The position numbers were made by a program, and so were the translations under genes. A stretch of 64,000 nucleotides of DNA from contig JAUYNR010000073.1 in NCBI GenBank assembly GCA_030698225.1, positions 1-64,000 of the forward strand. Reading direction: 5' to 3'. This DNA comes from Oxalobacteraceae bacterium (GTDB taxonomy: Bacteria; Pseudomonadota; Gammaproteobacteria; Burkholderiales; Burkholderiaceae_D). This document shows positions 56,754 to 64,000 of the stretch, piece after piece (the first letter of the stretch is position 1; every line of letters starts with the position of its first letter). The notes under the pieces were generated by a model, which saw only the letters and a list, made by a program, of their open reading frames with translations, made no database searches and was not told the DNA's origin.

Positions 56754-57320
56754 ATGAAATTTTGCTCCGTTTGCGCGCACCCCGTCGCGCTTATCATTCC
56801 TCCTGACGATAACCGCGCGCGTTTTGTATGCGCACAATGCGGAACGATTCACTATCAAAATCCCAAGTTGGTAGTTGGTTCGATTCCGGCATGGGAACAG
56901 GAAGGCGAAACATATGTACTGTTATGCAGGCGCGCTATTGAGCCTCGCCATGGATTTTGGACTTTGCCAGCCGGATTCATGGAAAACTATGAAACGACTG
57001 CCGACGCCGCTTTGCGTGAGACACAGGAAGAAGCCGGCGCGAACATTGCGCTGCATGGATTATTCTCTTTGCTCAACGTACCCCATGTACATCAGGTGCA
57101 CATGTTCTATCGCGCAACACTGCTCGACCTGAATTATCAGGCCGGGCCAGAAAGCCTGGAAGTCAACATTTTTTCCGAATCCCAAATACCGTGGAACGAA
57201 ATCGCATTCCCCACTGTGGCACATACATTGAAATTCTTTTTTGAGGATTGCAAAAAAGCCAAGCAGGGTGGCGAATATGGCTTCCATGCTTATGACATCG
57301 ACAAACCGATGAAAGACTAA
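56754..57320 (+). CDS. NUDIX hydrolase with N-terminal zinc ribbon
   Basis: 188 residues. A zinc ribbon is made by CSVC (residues 4-7) and CAQC (about 26-29). The Nudix box is GFMENYETTADAALRETQEE with AG next, matching Gx5Ex7REUxEExGU. Similar zinc-ribbon NUDIX proteins act on ADP-ribose, FAD or NADH pyrophosphates. The exact substrate is not clear. Its codon usage is more A+T-rich than the G+C-rich first half of the window, as are the neighbouring genes. No ribosome binding site stronger than CCCCTATG is seen. Confidence 0.88.
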   Translation: MKFCSVCAHPVALIIPPDDNRARFVCAQCGTIHYQNPKLVVGSIPAWEQEGETYVLLCRRAIEPRHGFWTLPAGFMENYETTADAALRETQEEAGANIALHGLFSLLNVPHVHQVHMFYRATLLDLNYQAGPESLEVNIFSESQIPWNEIAFPTVAHTLKFFFEDCKKAKQGGEYGFHAYDIDKPMKD

Positions 57321-57531
57321 CTATTTGCAAGAAGTCATTGGGTTCGGAAATTTCTCGAATCGCGGCTCCACTCCAATTGTCTGCCTTGTTAACTATAAAC
57401 ATTTGTTGCGCAAAATCAGCTCCTTACTACAAAAAGAGTACACTAGATAAAATCTAATCTAAATAATTAAAGTGTAGTGGGCAGTTTTGATTGGCTCATA
57501 TATTTGTTATAACTAACCAACAAGGCAAGCC

Positions 57532-58767
57532 ATGCTTTACCAACTTCACGAAATGCGTCGTGCCTTCCTGGGTCCGCTTACACAGTGGGCGGAAGCGACT
57601 TCCAAACTCTTATCGAATCCCGTTTCGCCGTTAGCGCATACCCCATTCTCACAACGTATCGCTGCCGGATACGAGCTCATGTTTCGCATCGGCAAAGATT
57701 ACAAGAAGCCACAATTCGGACTTGGTCCAGTTGAAATTAATGGCAAACCGGTCGACATTCTTGAAGAAATCACACAAAAGAAGCCTTTTTGCCATCTGAT
57801 TCATTTCAAAAAAAATCTGAATGACAAGGAATTCGCTGCATTAAAGCAACCGAAAGTGCTGTTGGTGGCTCCGCTATCGGGACATCACTCGACCTTACTG
57901 CGCGACACTGCACAAAAGCTGTCGGAAAAACACGATGTCTATATTACTGACTGGATCGACGCGCGCATGGTGCCGCTCTCCGACGGCCCATTCCATCTGC
58001 ACGACTACATTTATTATGCGCAGGAATTTGTCCGGCTATTGAGCCCTGACCTGCATGTAATTTCAGTCTGCCAGCCGACGGTACCTGTGCTTGCCGCCAT
58101 CTCGTTAATGGCAAGCGCAAATGATCCGCTATTACCCAAGACCATGACTATGATGGGCGGGCCGATAGACGCACGGAAATCTCCAACCGGCGTGAACAAC
58201 CTGGCCGTCGAAAAGAAATTTTCCTGGTTTGAAAATACGGTGATCCACAGCGTGCCACATAATTATCCGGGCTTTGGGCGTAAGGTGTATCCGGGCTTTT
58301 TGCAACATGCGGGATTCGTTGCAATGAATCCGGACCGGCACGCGCAAAGCCACTGGGATTTTTATATGGACCTCGTAAAAGGCGACGACAACTCCAGCGA
58401 GAGTCATCGTAAATTCTATGATGAATACAATGCTGTGCTGGACATGCCGGCAGAGTACTACCTGGACACCATCAAAACTGTTTTTCAGGATTTCAGCTTG
58501 CCGCTGGGCACTTGGGACGTCGAAGGAAAACTGGTGCGTCCGCAAGACATCAAAACGGTTGCATTGTTTACGGTCGAAGGCGAGCTGGACGATATCTCGG
58601 GTGCGGGCCAGACCAAGGCAACGCATGAATTGTGCAGCGGAATCCCGGACGCATTGCGACTGGAATTCGTAGCCCCGGGTTGCGGGCATTATGGGATTTT
58701 TTCAGGACGTCGCTGGCGCGAAATGATTTACCCAAAAATTGCCGAATTCATTAAGACACATGCCTGA
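57532..58767 (+). CDS. phaZ: Intracellular polyhydroxyalkanoate (PHB) depolymerase, paralogue 2
   Basis: 411 residues. It starts MLYQLHEMRRAFLGPLTQWA. The residues equivalent to the Cupriavidus PhaZ1 triad are Cys180 (ISVCQPTVPV), Asp353/354 (EGELDDISG) and His386 (GCGHYGIFSG). This copy has the usual length and A+T-richer codons; paralogue 1 at 9162 is the more divergent. It would degrade native PHB granules inside the cell. AAGGCAAGCC lies just before the ATG. A strong terminator follows, so it is monocistronic. The A+T-rich upstream gap (57321-57531) shows no gene. Confidence 0.93.
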   Translation: MLYQLHEMRRAFLGPLTQWAEATSKLLSNPVSPLAHTPFSQRIAAGYELMFRIGKDYKKPQFGLGPVEINGKPVDILEEITQKKPFCHLIHFKKNLNDKEFAALKQPKVLLVAPLSGHHSTLLRDTAQKLSEKHDVYITDWIDARMVPLSDGPFHLHDYIYYAQEFVRLLSPDLHVISVCQPTVPVLAAISLMASANDPLLPKTMTMMGGPIDARKSPTGVNNLAVEKKFSWFENTVIHSVPHNYPGFGRKVYPGFLQHAGFVAMNPDRHAQSHWDFYMDLVKGDDNSSESHRKFYDEYNAVLDMPAEYYLDTIKTVFQDFSLPLGTWDVEGKLVRPQDIKTVALFTVEGELDDISGAGQTKATHELCSGIPDALRLEFVAPGCGHYGIFSGRRWREMIYPKIAEFIKTHA

Positions 58768-58808
58768 TACTGCAATCGGATAGTTTATCGCAAAGATTGA
58801 CAAGCCAG

Positions 58809-58844
58809 AAAGCCGCTTCCTCGCATCGGGAAGCGGCTTTTTAT
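58809..58844 (+). terminator. Intrinsic terminator after phaZ paralogue 2
   Basis: AAAGCCGCTTCC (58809-58820) pairs with GGAAGCGGCTTT (58829-58840) and continues into a T run. Confidence 0.93.
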
Positions 58845-58886
58845 TTGAGACGACGGGCGTTTGTCCGATAATAGCGTTTTATACCG

Positions 58887-59627
58887 ATGAATACTGCCGT
58901 GACGAAGCCAGCCTCCAAATCACTCGCTGATCTAATCGAAGATATCCTGCCGCAAACCCAATGTACGAAATGCGGTTATCCCGCCTGTCGCCCTTATGCG
59001 GAAGCCATTGCCAGCGGCGCAGCCGATATCAACCAATGTCCACCGGGTGGCGCCGAGGGCGTTCGCCGGCTGGCGCAATTGCTCGGCAAAACGACAAGTC
59101 CGATCAATCCGGCCAACGGCCTGGAGCGTTCGCGTCCGGTTGCGGTGATCGATGAAGCGCTGTGCATCGGCTGCACCTTATGCACCCAGGCTTGCCCGGT
59201 GGATGCAATCGTTGGGGCCGCCAAACAGATGCATACCGTATTGCCGGACCACTGCACCGGCTGCGATCTGTGCGTTGCGCCCTGCCCGGTCGATTGTATT
59301 GCAATGGTCAATGTCACCGGCATTCGCACCGGCTGGGATGCCTGGTCGCAGGCACAGGCCGATGCGGCACGGGCACGTCATAACTTCCGAACCGAGCGTT
59401 TGCGACGCGAAAAGGCAGAAAACAATGCCCGGCTCGCGGCCAAGGCGAATGCAAAACTGAAAAGCGTGGAAGCCGAAGTGACCGTTACCGTCCAGGAGCA
59501 GACCGAACAAGCCCGAAAGAAAGCAATCATCCAGGCAGCCATCGCACGCGCGCAACAGAAAAAGGAAGAAATGACTGCAGCAGAAAATGCAAATACCGCG
59601 GCACCAACTACGCCTGAACAAGACTGA
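58887..59627 (+). CDS. rsxB: RnfB/RsxB-type ferredoxin-like electron transfer protein
   Basis: 246 residues. The N-terminus lacks the membrane helix of full RnfB and starts with the 4Fe-4S domain: [20 protein letters not shown]. Two ferredoxin clusters follow: [20 protein letters not shown] and [20 protein letters not shown]. The C-terminal 90 residues are an Ala/Lys/Glu-rich coiled coil. No rnfACDGE genes are adjacent; the lone RsxB before nth is common in Betaproteobacteria. Its ATG-nth junction is TGATG, so the two are coupled. Electron donor to DNA repair Fe-S enzymes would be speculation. Confidence 0.88.
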   Translation: MNTAVTKPASKSLADLIEDILPQTQCTKCGYPACRPYAEAIASGAADINQCPPGGAEGVRRLAQLLGKTTSPINPANGLERSRPVAVIDEALCIGCTLCTQACPVDAIVGAAKQMHTVLPDHCTGCDLCVAPCPVDCIAMVNVTGIRTGWDAWSQAQADAARARHNFRTERLRREKAENNARLAAKANAKLKSVEAEVTVTVQEQTEQARKKAIIQAAIARAQQKKEEMTAAENANTAAPTTPEQD

Positions 59628-60274
59628 TGAACGCCCTGAAACGCCGTGAAATTTTTACCCGCTTTCGTACTGCCAACCCGCAGCCGACCACGGAATTGGA
59701 ATACAGCTCGCCGTTCGAACTGCTGATTGCAGTCATTCTTTCGGCGCAGGCGACCGACGTGTCAGTCAACAAGGCGACGCGCATATTGTTTCCCGTAGCC
59801 AATACTGCGCAGTCGATGTATGCACTCGGTGTCGACGGATTGGTACCGTATATCCAAACCATCGGGCTGTACCGCACCAAGGCCAAGAACGTGATTGAGA
59901 CCTGCCGTCTGTTGCTGGCTGAACACAACGGCGAAGTGCCGTGCACCCGGGAAGCATTGCAAGCGCTTCCCGGCGTTGGGCGCAAAACCGCCAGCGTCGT
60001 GCTTAACACTGCATTCGGACAGCCAACCATGGCGGTCGACACGCATATTTTCAGGGTATCAAACCGTACCGGCCTGGCACCGGGCAAGAATGTCGTGGAA
60101 GTTGAGCAAAAACTGTTGAAAGTCATTCCGAAGGAATTCATCCATGATGCGCATCACTGGCTGATCCTGCACGGCCGCTACACATGCACCGCACGCAATC
60201 CGCAATGCTGGAACTGCCTGATTACCGATCTATGCGATTACAAGTCAAAGACGCCGACGCCGAAAGGTGCCTGA
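59627..60274 (+). CDS. nth: Endonuclease III
   Basis: 215 residues, normal length. Helix-hairpin-helix and catalytic Lys: LQALPGVGRKTASVVLNTAF; catalytic Asp in VDTHIFRVSNRTGL. The 4Fe-4S cluster ligands are C-x6-C-x2-C-x5-C in CTARNPQCWNCLITDLC. It removes oxidised pyrimidines and cuts the abasic site in base excision repair. The start overlaps the rsxB stop by one base. The 3' side holds element copy 12. Confidence 0.96.
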   Translation: MNALKRREIFTRFRTANPQPTTELEYSSPFELLIAVILSAQATDVSVNKATRILFPVANTAQSMYALGVDGLVPYIQTIGLYRTKAKNVIETCRLLLAEHNGEVPCTREALQALPGVGRKTASVVLNTAFGQPTMAVDTHIFRVSNRTGLAPGKNVVEVEQKLLKVIPKEFIHDAHHWLILHGRYTCTARNPQCWNCLITDLCDYKSKTPTPKGA

Positions 60275-60327
60275 ATTATTGAACATTACGGCGCTCGCCG
60301 GGAATCATTTCAGGCCACCATCACCGG

Positions 60328-60415
60328 CAATATACTGGTAAATGTATTTTTATAAAGCCATATAAAACATGCGGAAAAGTATATATTATTAGCCATACTC
60401 CATATATTTATTCAA
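60328..60415 (+). repeat. Dispersed 80-bp element, copy 12
   Basis: ATACT-N6-TGTATTTTTATA from 60332, TGCG at 60370, ATACTCC at 60395. More A+T-rich between anchors than the others, but with identical spacing. Between convergent nth and nitroreductase genes. Confidence 0.85.
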
Positions 60416-60440
60416 TATAAGCGGTAAAATAAACCCGCTG

Positions 60441-60465
60441 CAGCCCGACTGAAGTCATCGGGCTG
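60441..60465. terminator. Hairpin between convergent nth and nitroreductase genes
   Basis: CAGCCCGA (60441-60448) pairs with TCGGGCTG (60458-60465). There is no clear T run on either side, so it is only a likely 3' end structure. Confidence 0.5.
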
Positions 60466-60479
60466 CATCCTGGAAACCC

Positions 60480-61061
60480 TCAAACGATTTTGCACGCTTC
60501 GTCGAATGGCAGGCGAGGTGAACGCGGGAACAGTTTTTCCGGATCGCCATATCCCAGATTGCATACGAAGTTGACCCTGACTGTGGTTCCCGCGAAAAAC
60601 GCCTGGTTGATCTTTTCCGCATCGAAGCCGGACATCGGGCCGCAATCGAGGCCGATCGCGCGCGCTGCCATGATCATATATCCGCCTTGCAGCGAAGAAT
60701 TCCGAAACGCGGTTGCATCAATCAGCGACTGGTTGCCGACGAACCAGGACTTGGCGTCTGCATGGGGAAAAAGCACCGGCAATTTTTCATAAAATGTCAT
60801 GTCCATCCCGATGATGGCAGTCACCGGAGCGGCTCCGGTTTTCTCCTGATTGCCCACCCCCATGCAAGGCAAGAGTTTTTCCTTGCTGGCCGCTGTTTTG
60901 ACGAACACGATGCGTGCAGGAGAGCAGTTGGCCGAAGTCGGACCCCACTGCATCAACGCGTAAATTTGACGCAATTGCGCATCGGTGACAGATTTGTCGA
61001 GCCAGCCGTTATGGGTGCGGGCCTGGACGAAAAGAGCGTCGAGTGCAGTGGGATTCAACAT
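60480..61061 (-). CDS. Nitroreductase-family oxidoreductase (RutE/malonic semialdehyde reductase-like)
   Basis: 193 residues from [20 protein letters not shown] at 61061, chosen because GGAA lies six bases upstream; MELE four codons earlier is possible. The sequence [20 protein letters not shown] is the FMN-binding start of the RutE subgroup. [20 protein letters not shown] continues the family pattern. In the E. coli Rut pathway this enzyme reduces malonic semialdehyde to 3-hydroxypropionate, but no other rut genes are here. Convergent to nth. Confidence 0.88.
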   Translation of the reverse strand: MLNPTALDALFVQARTHNGWLDKSVTDAQLRQIYALMQWGPTSANCSPARIVFVKTAASKEKLLPCMGVGNQEKTGAAPVTAIIGMDMTFYEKLPVLFPHADAKSWFVGNQSLIDATAFRNSSLQGGYMIMAARAIGLDCGPMSGFDAEKINQAFFAGTTVRVNFVCNLGYGDPEKLFPRSPRLPFDEACKIV

Positions 61062-61221
61062 TTCTAATTCCATTCATTTAAAGATTCAACATGAAACAAC
61101 CCGGTTTGGCGCTGGAAACCGTGCCAAGCACCCGTATTTGGCGCAATTCCTTGGCGCCGCGAACGAATATGCCTGCGGCAAAGCCGCGTACAATTCACCC
61201 ACTTCATTTCCATTTGATGCA

Positions 61222-61653
61222 ATGTACACACCCTCGCAACATGACGTTCGCCGTTTCTTTTGCGACACTTACCGCAAGCAGCGTGCCAACCAGATACTCA
61301 CGCCACTGGAAGCAATTGCAGCCGACTGGATTAACCAGCACCCTGAATACGCGGCTGTGCTGGCGGATCTGGACGCCGCCCTGGCAGCCGATTATCCGGT
61401 GGAACAGGGGCAGAGCAATCCCTTCCTGCACTTGTCGATGCATCTGTCGATTGCCGAGCAGGTCTCGATCGACCAACCGGCAGGCATCCGCGCCGCGCAT
61501 CGCACGCTGGTCCAAAAGCTGGATTCGGAACACCAGGCGCATCACCAGATGATGGAGTGCCTGGGTGAAATGCTATGGACATCGCAACGCAGCGGACTAG
61601 CGCCCGATGGTGCCGCGTACATCGCATGCGTCAAGCGTCGGGCATCGGCGTAA
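61222..61653 (+). CDS. DUF1841 family protein
   Basis: 143 residues from ATG 61222 (MYTPSQHDVRRFFCDTYRKQ). The conserved core is NPFLHLSMHLSIAEQVSIDQ, followed by PAGIRAAHRTLVQKLDSEHQ and AHHQMMECLGEMLWTSQRSG. The H-rich helices suggest a metal site, unproven. Function unknown. The upstream part of the open frame overlaps the divergent nitroreductase and is not used. Convergent to the cytochrome pair, sharing the terminator at 61672-61694. Confidence 0.87.
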   Translation: MYTPSQHDVRRFFCDTYRKQRANQILTPLEAIAADWINQHPEYAAVLADLDAALAADYPVEQGQSNPFLHLSMHLSIAEQVSIDQPAGIRAAHRTLVQKLDSEHQAHHQMMECLGEMLWTSQRSGLAPDGAAYIACVKRRASA

Positions 61654-61671
61654 TTGATCCGGTTCAGCATG

Positions 61672-61694
61672 AAAAAAGCCACGCACGCGTGGCT
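61672..61694 (-). terminator. Terminator of the cytochrome c pair
   Basis: On the minus strand AGCCACGC pairs with GCGTGGCT (61687-61694 and 61677-61684) and is followed by six T residues. Confidence 0.88.
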
Positions 61695-61737
61695 CTTCGG
61701 GCTTTTCAATGCGCATTGCAAAAAATCCGGCAACGCT

Positions 61738-62091
61738 TTACTTGCGCAACACCAGCGAGCCTGGCAGGCTGTGCAGATACGCTGCGATATGCTTGATGTC
61801 CTGATGCGACAAGGGTTTGACTTGCCCGCCCATGATCGCATTGGCGCGGCCATTGGCGCCTTCGCTGCCGCGCTTGTAGCCTATCAGCGCGTACTCCAGA
61901 TAGCTCTTGTGCTGTCCGGCTAATTTTGGGTAGCTCGGGTCGATCGGCGAGTTGTAGTCCGCGCCATGACAGGCCGCGCACGCGTATTTTTCGGTCAGTG
62001 CCTTGCCGGCAGCGATAGCGTCGGCCGCGAAAGCGTCGGAACCGGTCAGTGCCGCAGCGCACACTACTGCCAAAGAGAGAATGGTTTTCAT
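61738..62091 (-). CDS. Periplasmic monohaem cytochrome c
   Basis: 117 residues with signal peptide (ILSLAVVCAAALTGSDAFAA). Haem site CAACH in YACAACHGADYNSPIDPSYP; the likely axial Met is in AIMGGQVKPL. KLAGQHKSYLEYALIGYKRG is typical of class I cytochrome c4/c5-type domains. It would shuttle electrons in the periplasm toward oxidases. Twelve bases separate it from a second cytochrome gene upstream; together they look like a split diheme c4. Confidence 0.92.
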   Translation of the reverse strand: MKTILSLAVVCAAALTGSDAFAADAIAAGKALTEKYACAACHGADYNSPIDPSYPKLAGQHKSYLEYALIGYKRGSEGANGRANAIMGGQVKPLSHQDIKHIAAYLHSLPGSLVLRK

Positions 62092-62103
62092 GCTGGGCTC
62101 CCG

Positions 62104-62424
62104 TTATTTCTGCTGTGCGTAGTAAGCTGCCAGGTCGGCGATGTCCTGATCCGACAAGCCGGCGGCAACACCGAGCATCGACGGGTGCTTGCGCTCGCCT
62201 TTTCGATACTGATTGAGCGCATTTTCAAGGTATTTCTGCGACTGGCCACCAATCATCGGAACCTGATACACGTCAGGAAAAGCGGTTCTGTAACCCGGAA
62301 TGCCGTGGCATCCGATGCACATGGCATTCTTGTTTTCGGCCGCCTTCGGATTACCAACCAGATCCGCCGCTGCGACGCCGTTGGCAACACCCGCAAGCGC
62401 GAGAAGTGCAAAGAGTTTTTTCAT
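62104..62424 (-). CDS. Periplasmic monohaem cytochrome c
   Basis: 106 residues with signal peptide (LFALLALAGVANGVAAADLV). Haem site CIGCH in AMCIGCHGIPGYRTAFPDVY; likely axial Met in PSMLGVAAGLSD. The fold resembles its neighbour (IGGQSQKYLENALNQYRKGE parallels LAGQHKSYLEYALIGYKRGS), so the two arose by tandem duplication. First gene of the pair. Upstream is the Gcr-type gene on the same strand, 66 bases away. Confidence 0.92.
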   Translation of the reverse strand: MKKLFALLALAGVANGVAAADLVGNPKAAENKNAMCIGCHGIPGYRTAFPDVYQVPMIGGQSQKYLENALNQYRKGERKHPSMLGVAAGLSDQDIADLAAYYAQQK

Positions 62425-62490
62425 GAATAATAAGGATAGAAAGTACGCAGATCTTATTCGGACGTGCGGCAGATGATGGCTCTGCGCACA

Positions 62491-64000
62491 TTATTGTTCG
62501 CCAGTTGTTCCGCGGGTAATTATCGCCGATTGCGACGTTTGCTGCTCGGTACTCCAGGTCGGCGATAAAAATGCCAGCGGCGCGGCGCCGAAGCGCCGCC
62601 ATACCATCCGCAACACCATCCGCCGCACGCGCGCCGGGACATTGCGCGCCCGCATTGCAAGCGCGAGCGCGCAGCTAAACGCGACGCCGACATTCAGTAT
62701 GCCGGTGACCACGATGCCCGCGACCGCCAGCCAGAACTGGCTCGACAGCACAACGGGCGCTCCCAGGCTGGCTGCGGCGGCGGCCAGAGTGCCGGCCGAC
62801 AGAGTGACGTGCCGCACATCCAGCGGCAGCCCGAAAAACTGCGCCAGCACCGGCGTCATGCCTAGCAGTACGCCGATAGCGAGATTGCCGGCCACGCCGG
62901 CAATGTGTTTTTCAAGCCACAGCGCGAAACGGGCGGTGCGGGCAGCGCCCAAGGCATGCACCAGCCGACGCTGATAGGTCAGCGATTCGCACAATCGGCG
63001 CAATGCAAACCAATTGTCGGCGTAGCCTGCGGCCAGGCTGGCCAGCCACAGCAGGACTCCGGTCAAGGCCGCGTACAGCGCGGTCGGGCCCAGCGCGGAC
63101 AGGGATTGCAGGCTGGCTTGCGCATTGTCCGGCGTTAGCATGGGAGCGCCGGAAAACAGCGCCACACCGAGCGATATCACGGTCATGGCCGGGATCACCG
63201 CGATCAGATTGCCGAAGAGGGCAACCGACTGGGAGCGCAGCAGCAAGGCAATTTCGTGCACCAGCGCACGCAAGCCATCGGCGCTGTCGAGCGATCCCAT
63301 TTTGGCCGCCAGCGCCGGGGCGGTCACTGCCGGCTGCCTGGCTGCGAGAATGCCGCCGACGGCCTGGATCAGGATGAAGCCCAATGCATAATTCAGCGAT
63401 GCGAACAGGCCGTCAAAAAACCCGGCCAGGCCGATGCCGGCCAGCAAAAACTTGATGCATACGGTAAACGCGATCACCACCCCGCCGCGATAGGCGGCCT
63501 GCTGCATGATGCGGTAGGCCGCCTTATCGCGTGCGATGTATTGCTCGCCATGGTCGGCGTTGCGCTCCACCATCTTTCTGGCCAGCAATGAAAAGCTGCG
63601 CTGGAACAGGCCGGACAATGATGATCGCTGATGATGCGCATGGATCAGATCGACCAGCAGCGCCTGCATGTGCCCGGCACCCTGCGCCGCGTCGGCGGCA
63701 GCTGAGCGCATCTCGAGCAGGCGCGACATGCGTGCCAGTTGCGCACGCATGCGCTCGACGCCGTAGACCAGTCCGAGCGAGACGCCGTATTCGTCCAGAT
63801 GGGCATAGATCTTGTCGGTCTGGGCCTGGCAGACGGCGATCAGCATGCGCACGCTGCGCAATGCCGATATGTCCTGCGGGTGCGCCATCAGATAGGCTTC
63901 CAGCTCGCGCCGCAGCGCCATGAACGGCGTGGCCGGCAGCGGCATGCGGGGCAATATCCGGTGGTGGAAGTCGGCACTGATGCCAGTGGCCACGATATCG
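62491..64000 (-). CDS. Gcr-type 'site-specific recombinase' membrane protein, 5' end outside the window
   Basis: About 503 residues are visible and the frame stays open to the edge, so the N-terminus is missing; the family is about 650-700 residues. Residues 170-470 hold many hydrophobic helices, for example GGVVIAFTVCIKFLLAGIGL, FGNLIAVIPAMTVISLGVAL and AGIVVTGILNVGVAFSCALA. The N-terminal part is helical and soluble. The family label comes from Neisseria gcr, but no recombinase catalytic motif is seen and a membrane function is more likely. The GTG at 63993 is not taken as the start. Confidence 0.85.
   Translation of the reverse strand, partial: DIVATGISADFHHRILPRMPLPATPFMALRRELEAYLMAHPQDISALRSVRMLIAVCQAQTDKIYAHLDEYGVSLGLVYGVERMRAQLARMSRLLEMRSAAADAAQGAGHMQALLVDLIHAHHQRSSLSGLFQRSFSLLARKMVERNADHGEQYIARDKAAYRIMQQAAYRGGVVIAFTVCIKFLLAGIGLAGFFDGLFASLNYALGFILIQAVGGILAARQPAVTAPALAAKMGSLDSADGLRALVHEIALLLRSQSVALFGNLIAVIPAMTVISLGVALFSGAPMLTPDNAQASLQSLSALGPTALYAALTGVLLWLASLAAGYADNWFALRRLCESLTYQRRLVHALGAARTARFALWLEKHIAGVAGNLAIGVLLGMTPVLAQFFGLPLDVRHVTLSAGTLAAAAASLGAPVVLSSQFWLAVAGIVVTGILNVGVAFSCALALAMRARNVPARVRRMVLRMVWRRFGAAPLAFLSPTWSTEQQTSQSAIITRGTTGEQ

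Noticed and set aside
57400-57470. TGCGCAAAATC and GTACAC before phaZ paralogue 2 as an element copy
   Set aside because: Anchors are in the wrong order and at the wrong distance.

Overview
The window looks like chromosomal DNA of a betaproteobacterium of the order Burkholderiales, most likely Oxalobacteraceae (inference from gene content, not from a search). Pointers are the monomeric NADP isocitrate dehydrogenase, two intracellular PHB depolymerase paralogues, DUF2189 (BPSS1780-type) and DUF2788 membrane proteins, an RsxB-nth pair, a Gcr-type membrane protein, and the thrS-infC-rpmI-rplT-pheS-pheT-ihfA-merR block.

Layout. 1-13 kb is an accessory, rearranged stretch. It holds an IS110 transposase tail, a SEC-C protein, a FitAB-type toxin-antitoxin pair, a nucleotidyltransferase gene between 18-bp inverted repeats, a CorA-like transporter between short direct repeats, two near-identical DUF167 genes, and severed 3' ends of the nucleotidyltransferase and YihY genes. 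13-30 kb is mainly metabolic: icd, a J-domain protein, an intradiol dioxygenase, two divergent DUF2189 proteins, cyclophilin, a LysR regulator divergent from tartrate/malate-type dehydrogenase, a MtfA-like peptidase, NnrU, nitronate monooxygenase and corA. 30-38 kb is signalling and housekeeping: CzcE-like protein, chemoreceptor, receiver protein, HD-GYP phosphodiesterase, DbpA, orphan ParA and a Tim44-like protein. 38-46 kb has tag-aroG, a deacetylase beside a Pat-type acyl-CoA ligase/acetyltransferase, and a pseudouridine synthase. 46-56.6 kb is a leftward block for translation: prfC, merR, ihfA, pheT, pheS, rplT, rpmI, infC, thrS, tRNA-Val and tRNA-fMet. 56.7-64 kb holds a NUDIX hydrolase, the second phaZ, rsxB-nth, a nitroreductase, DUF1841, two monohaem cytochromes c and a Gcr-type membrane protein that runs off the edge.

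The most striking signal is not a gene. A roughly 80-bp intergenic element occurs twelve times. It has rigid architecture: ATACA-N6-TGTAT, then TGCG exactly 27 bases after the start of TGTAT, then ATAC exactly 25 bases after the start of TGCG. Eleven copies keep all spacings although the bases between anchors have diverged, and the twelfth keeps the palindrome only. Eleven lie on the plus strand. They sit in tandem, divergent and convergent gaps, so they are not simply promoters of the next gene. No copy lies between about 40.3 and 60.3 kb, the region that includes the translation block.

No CRISPR array, prophage, rRNA or intact insertion sequence was seen.
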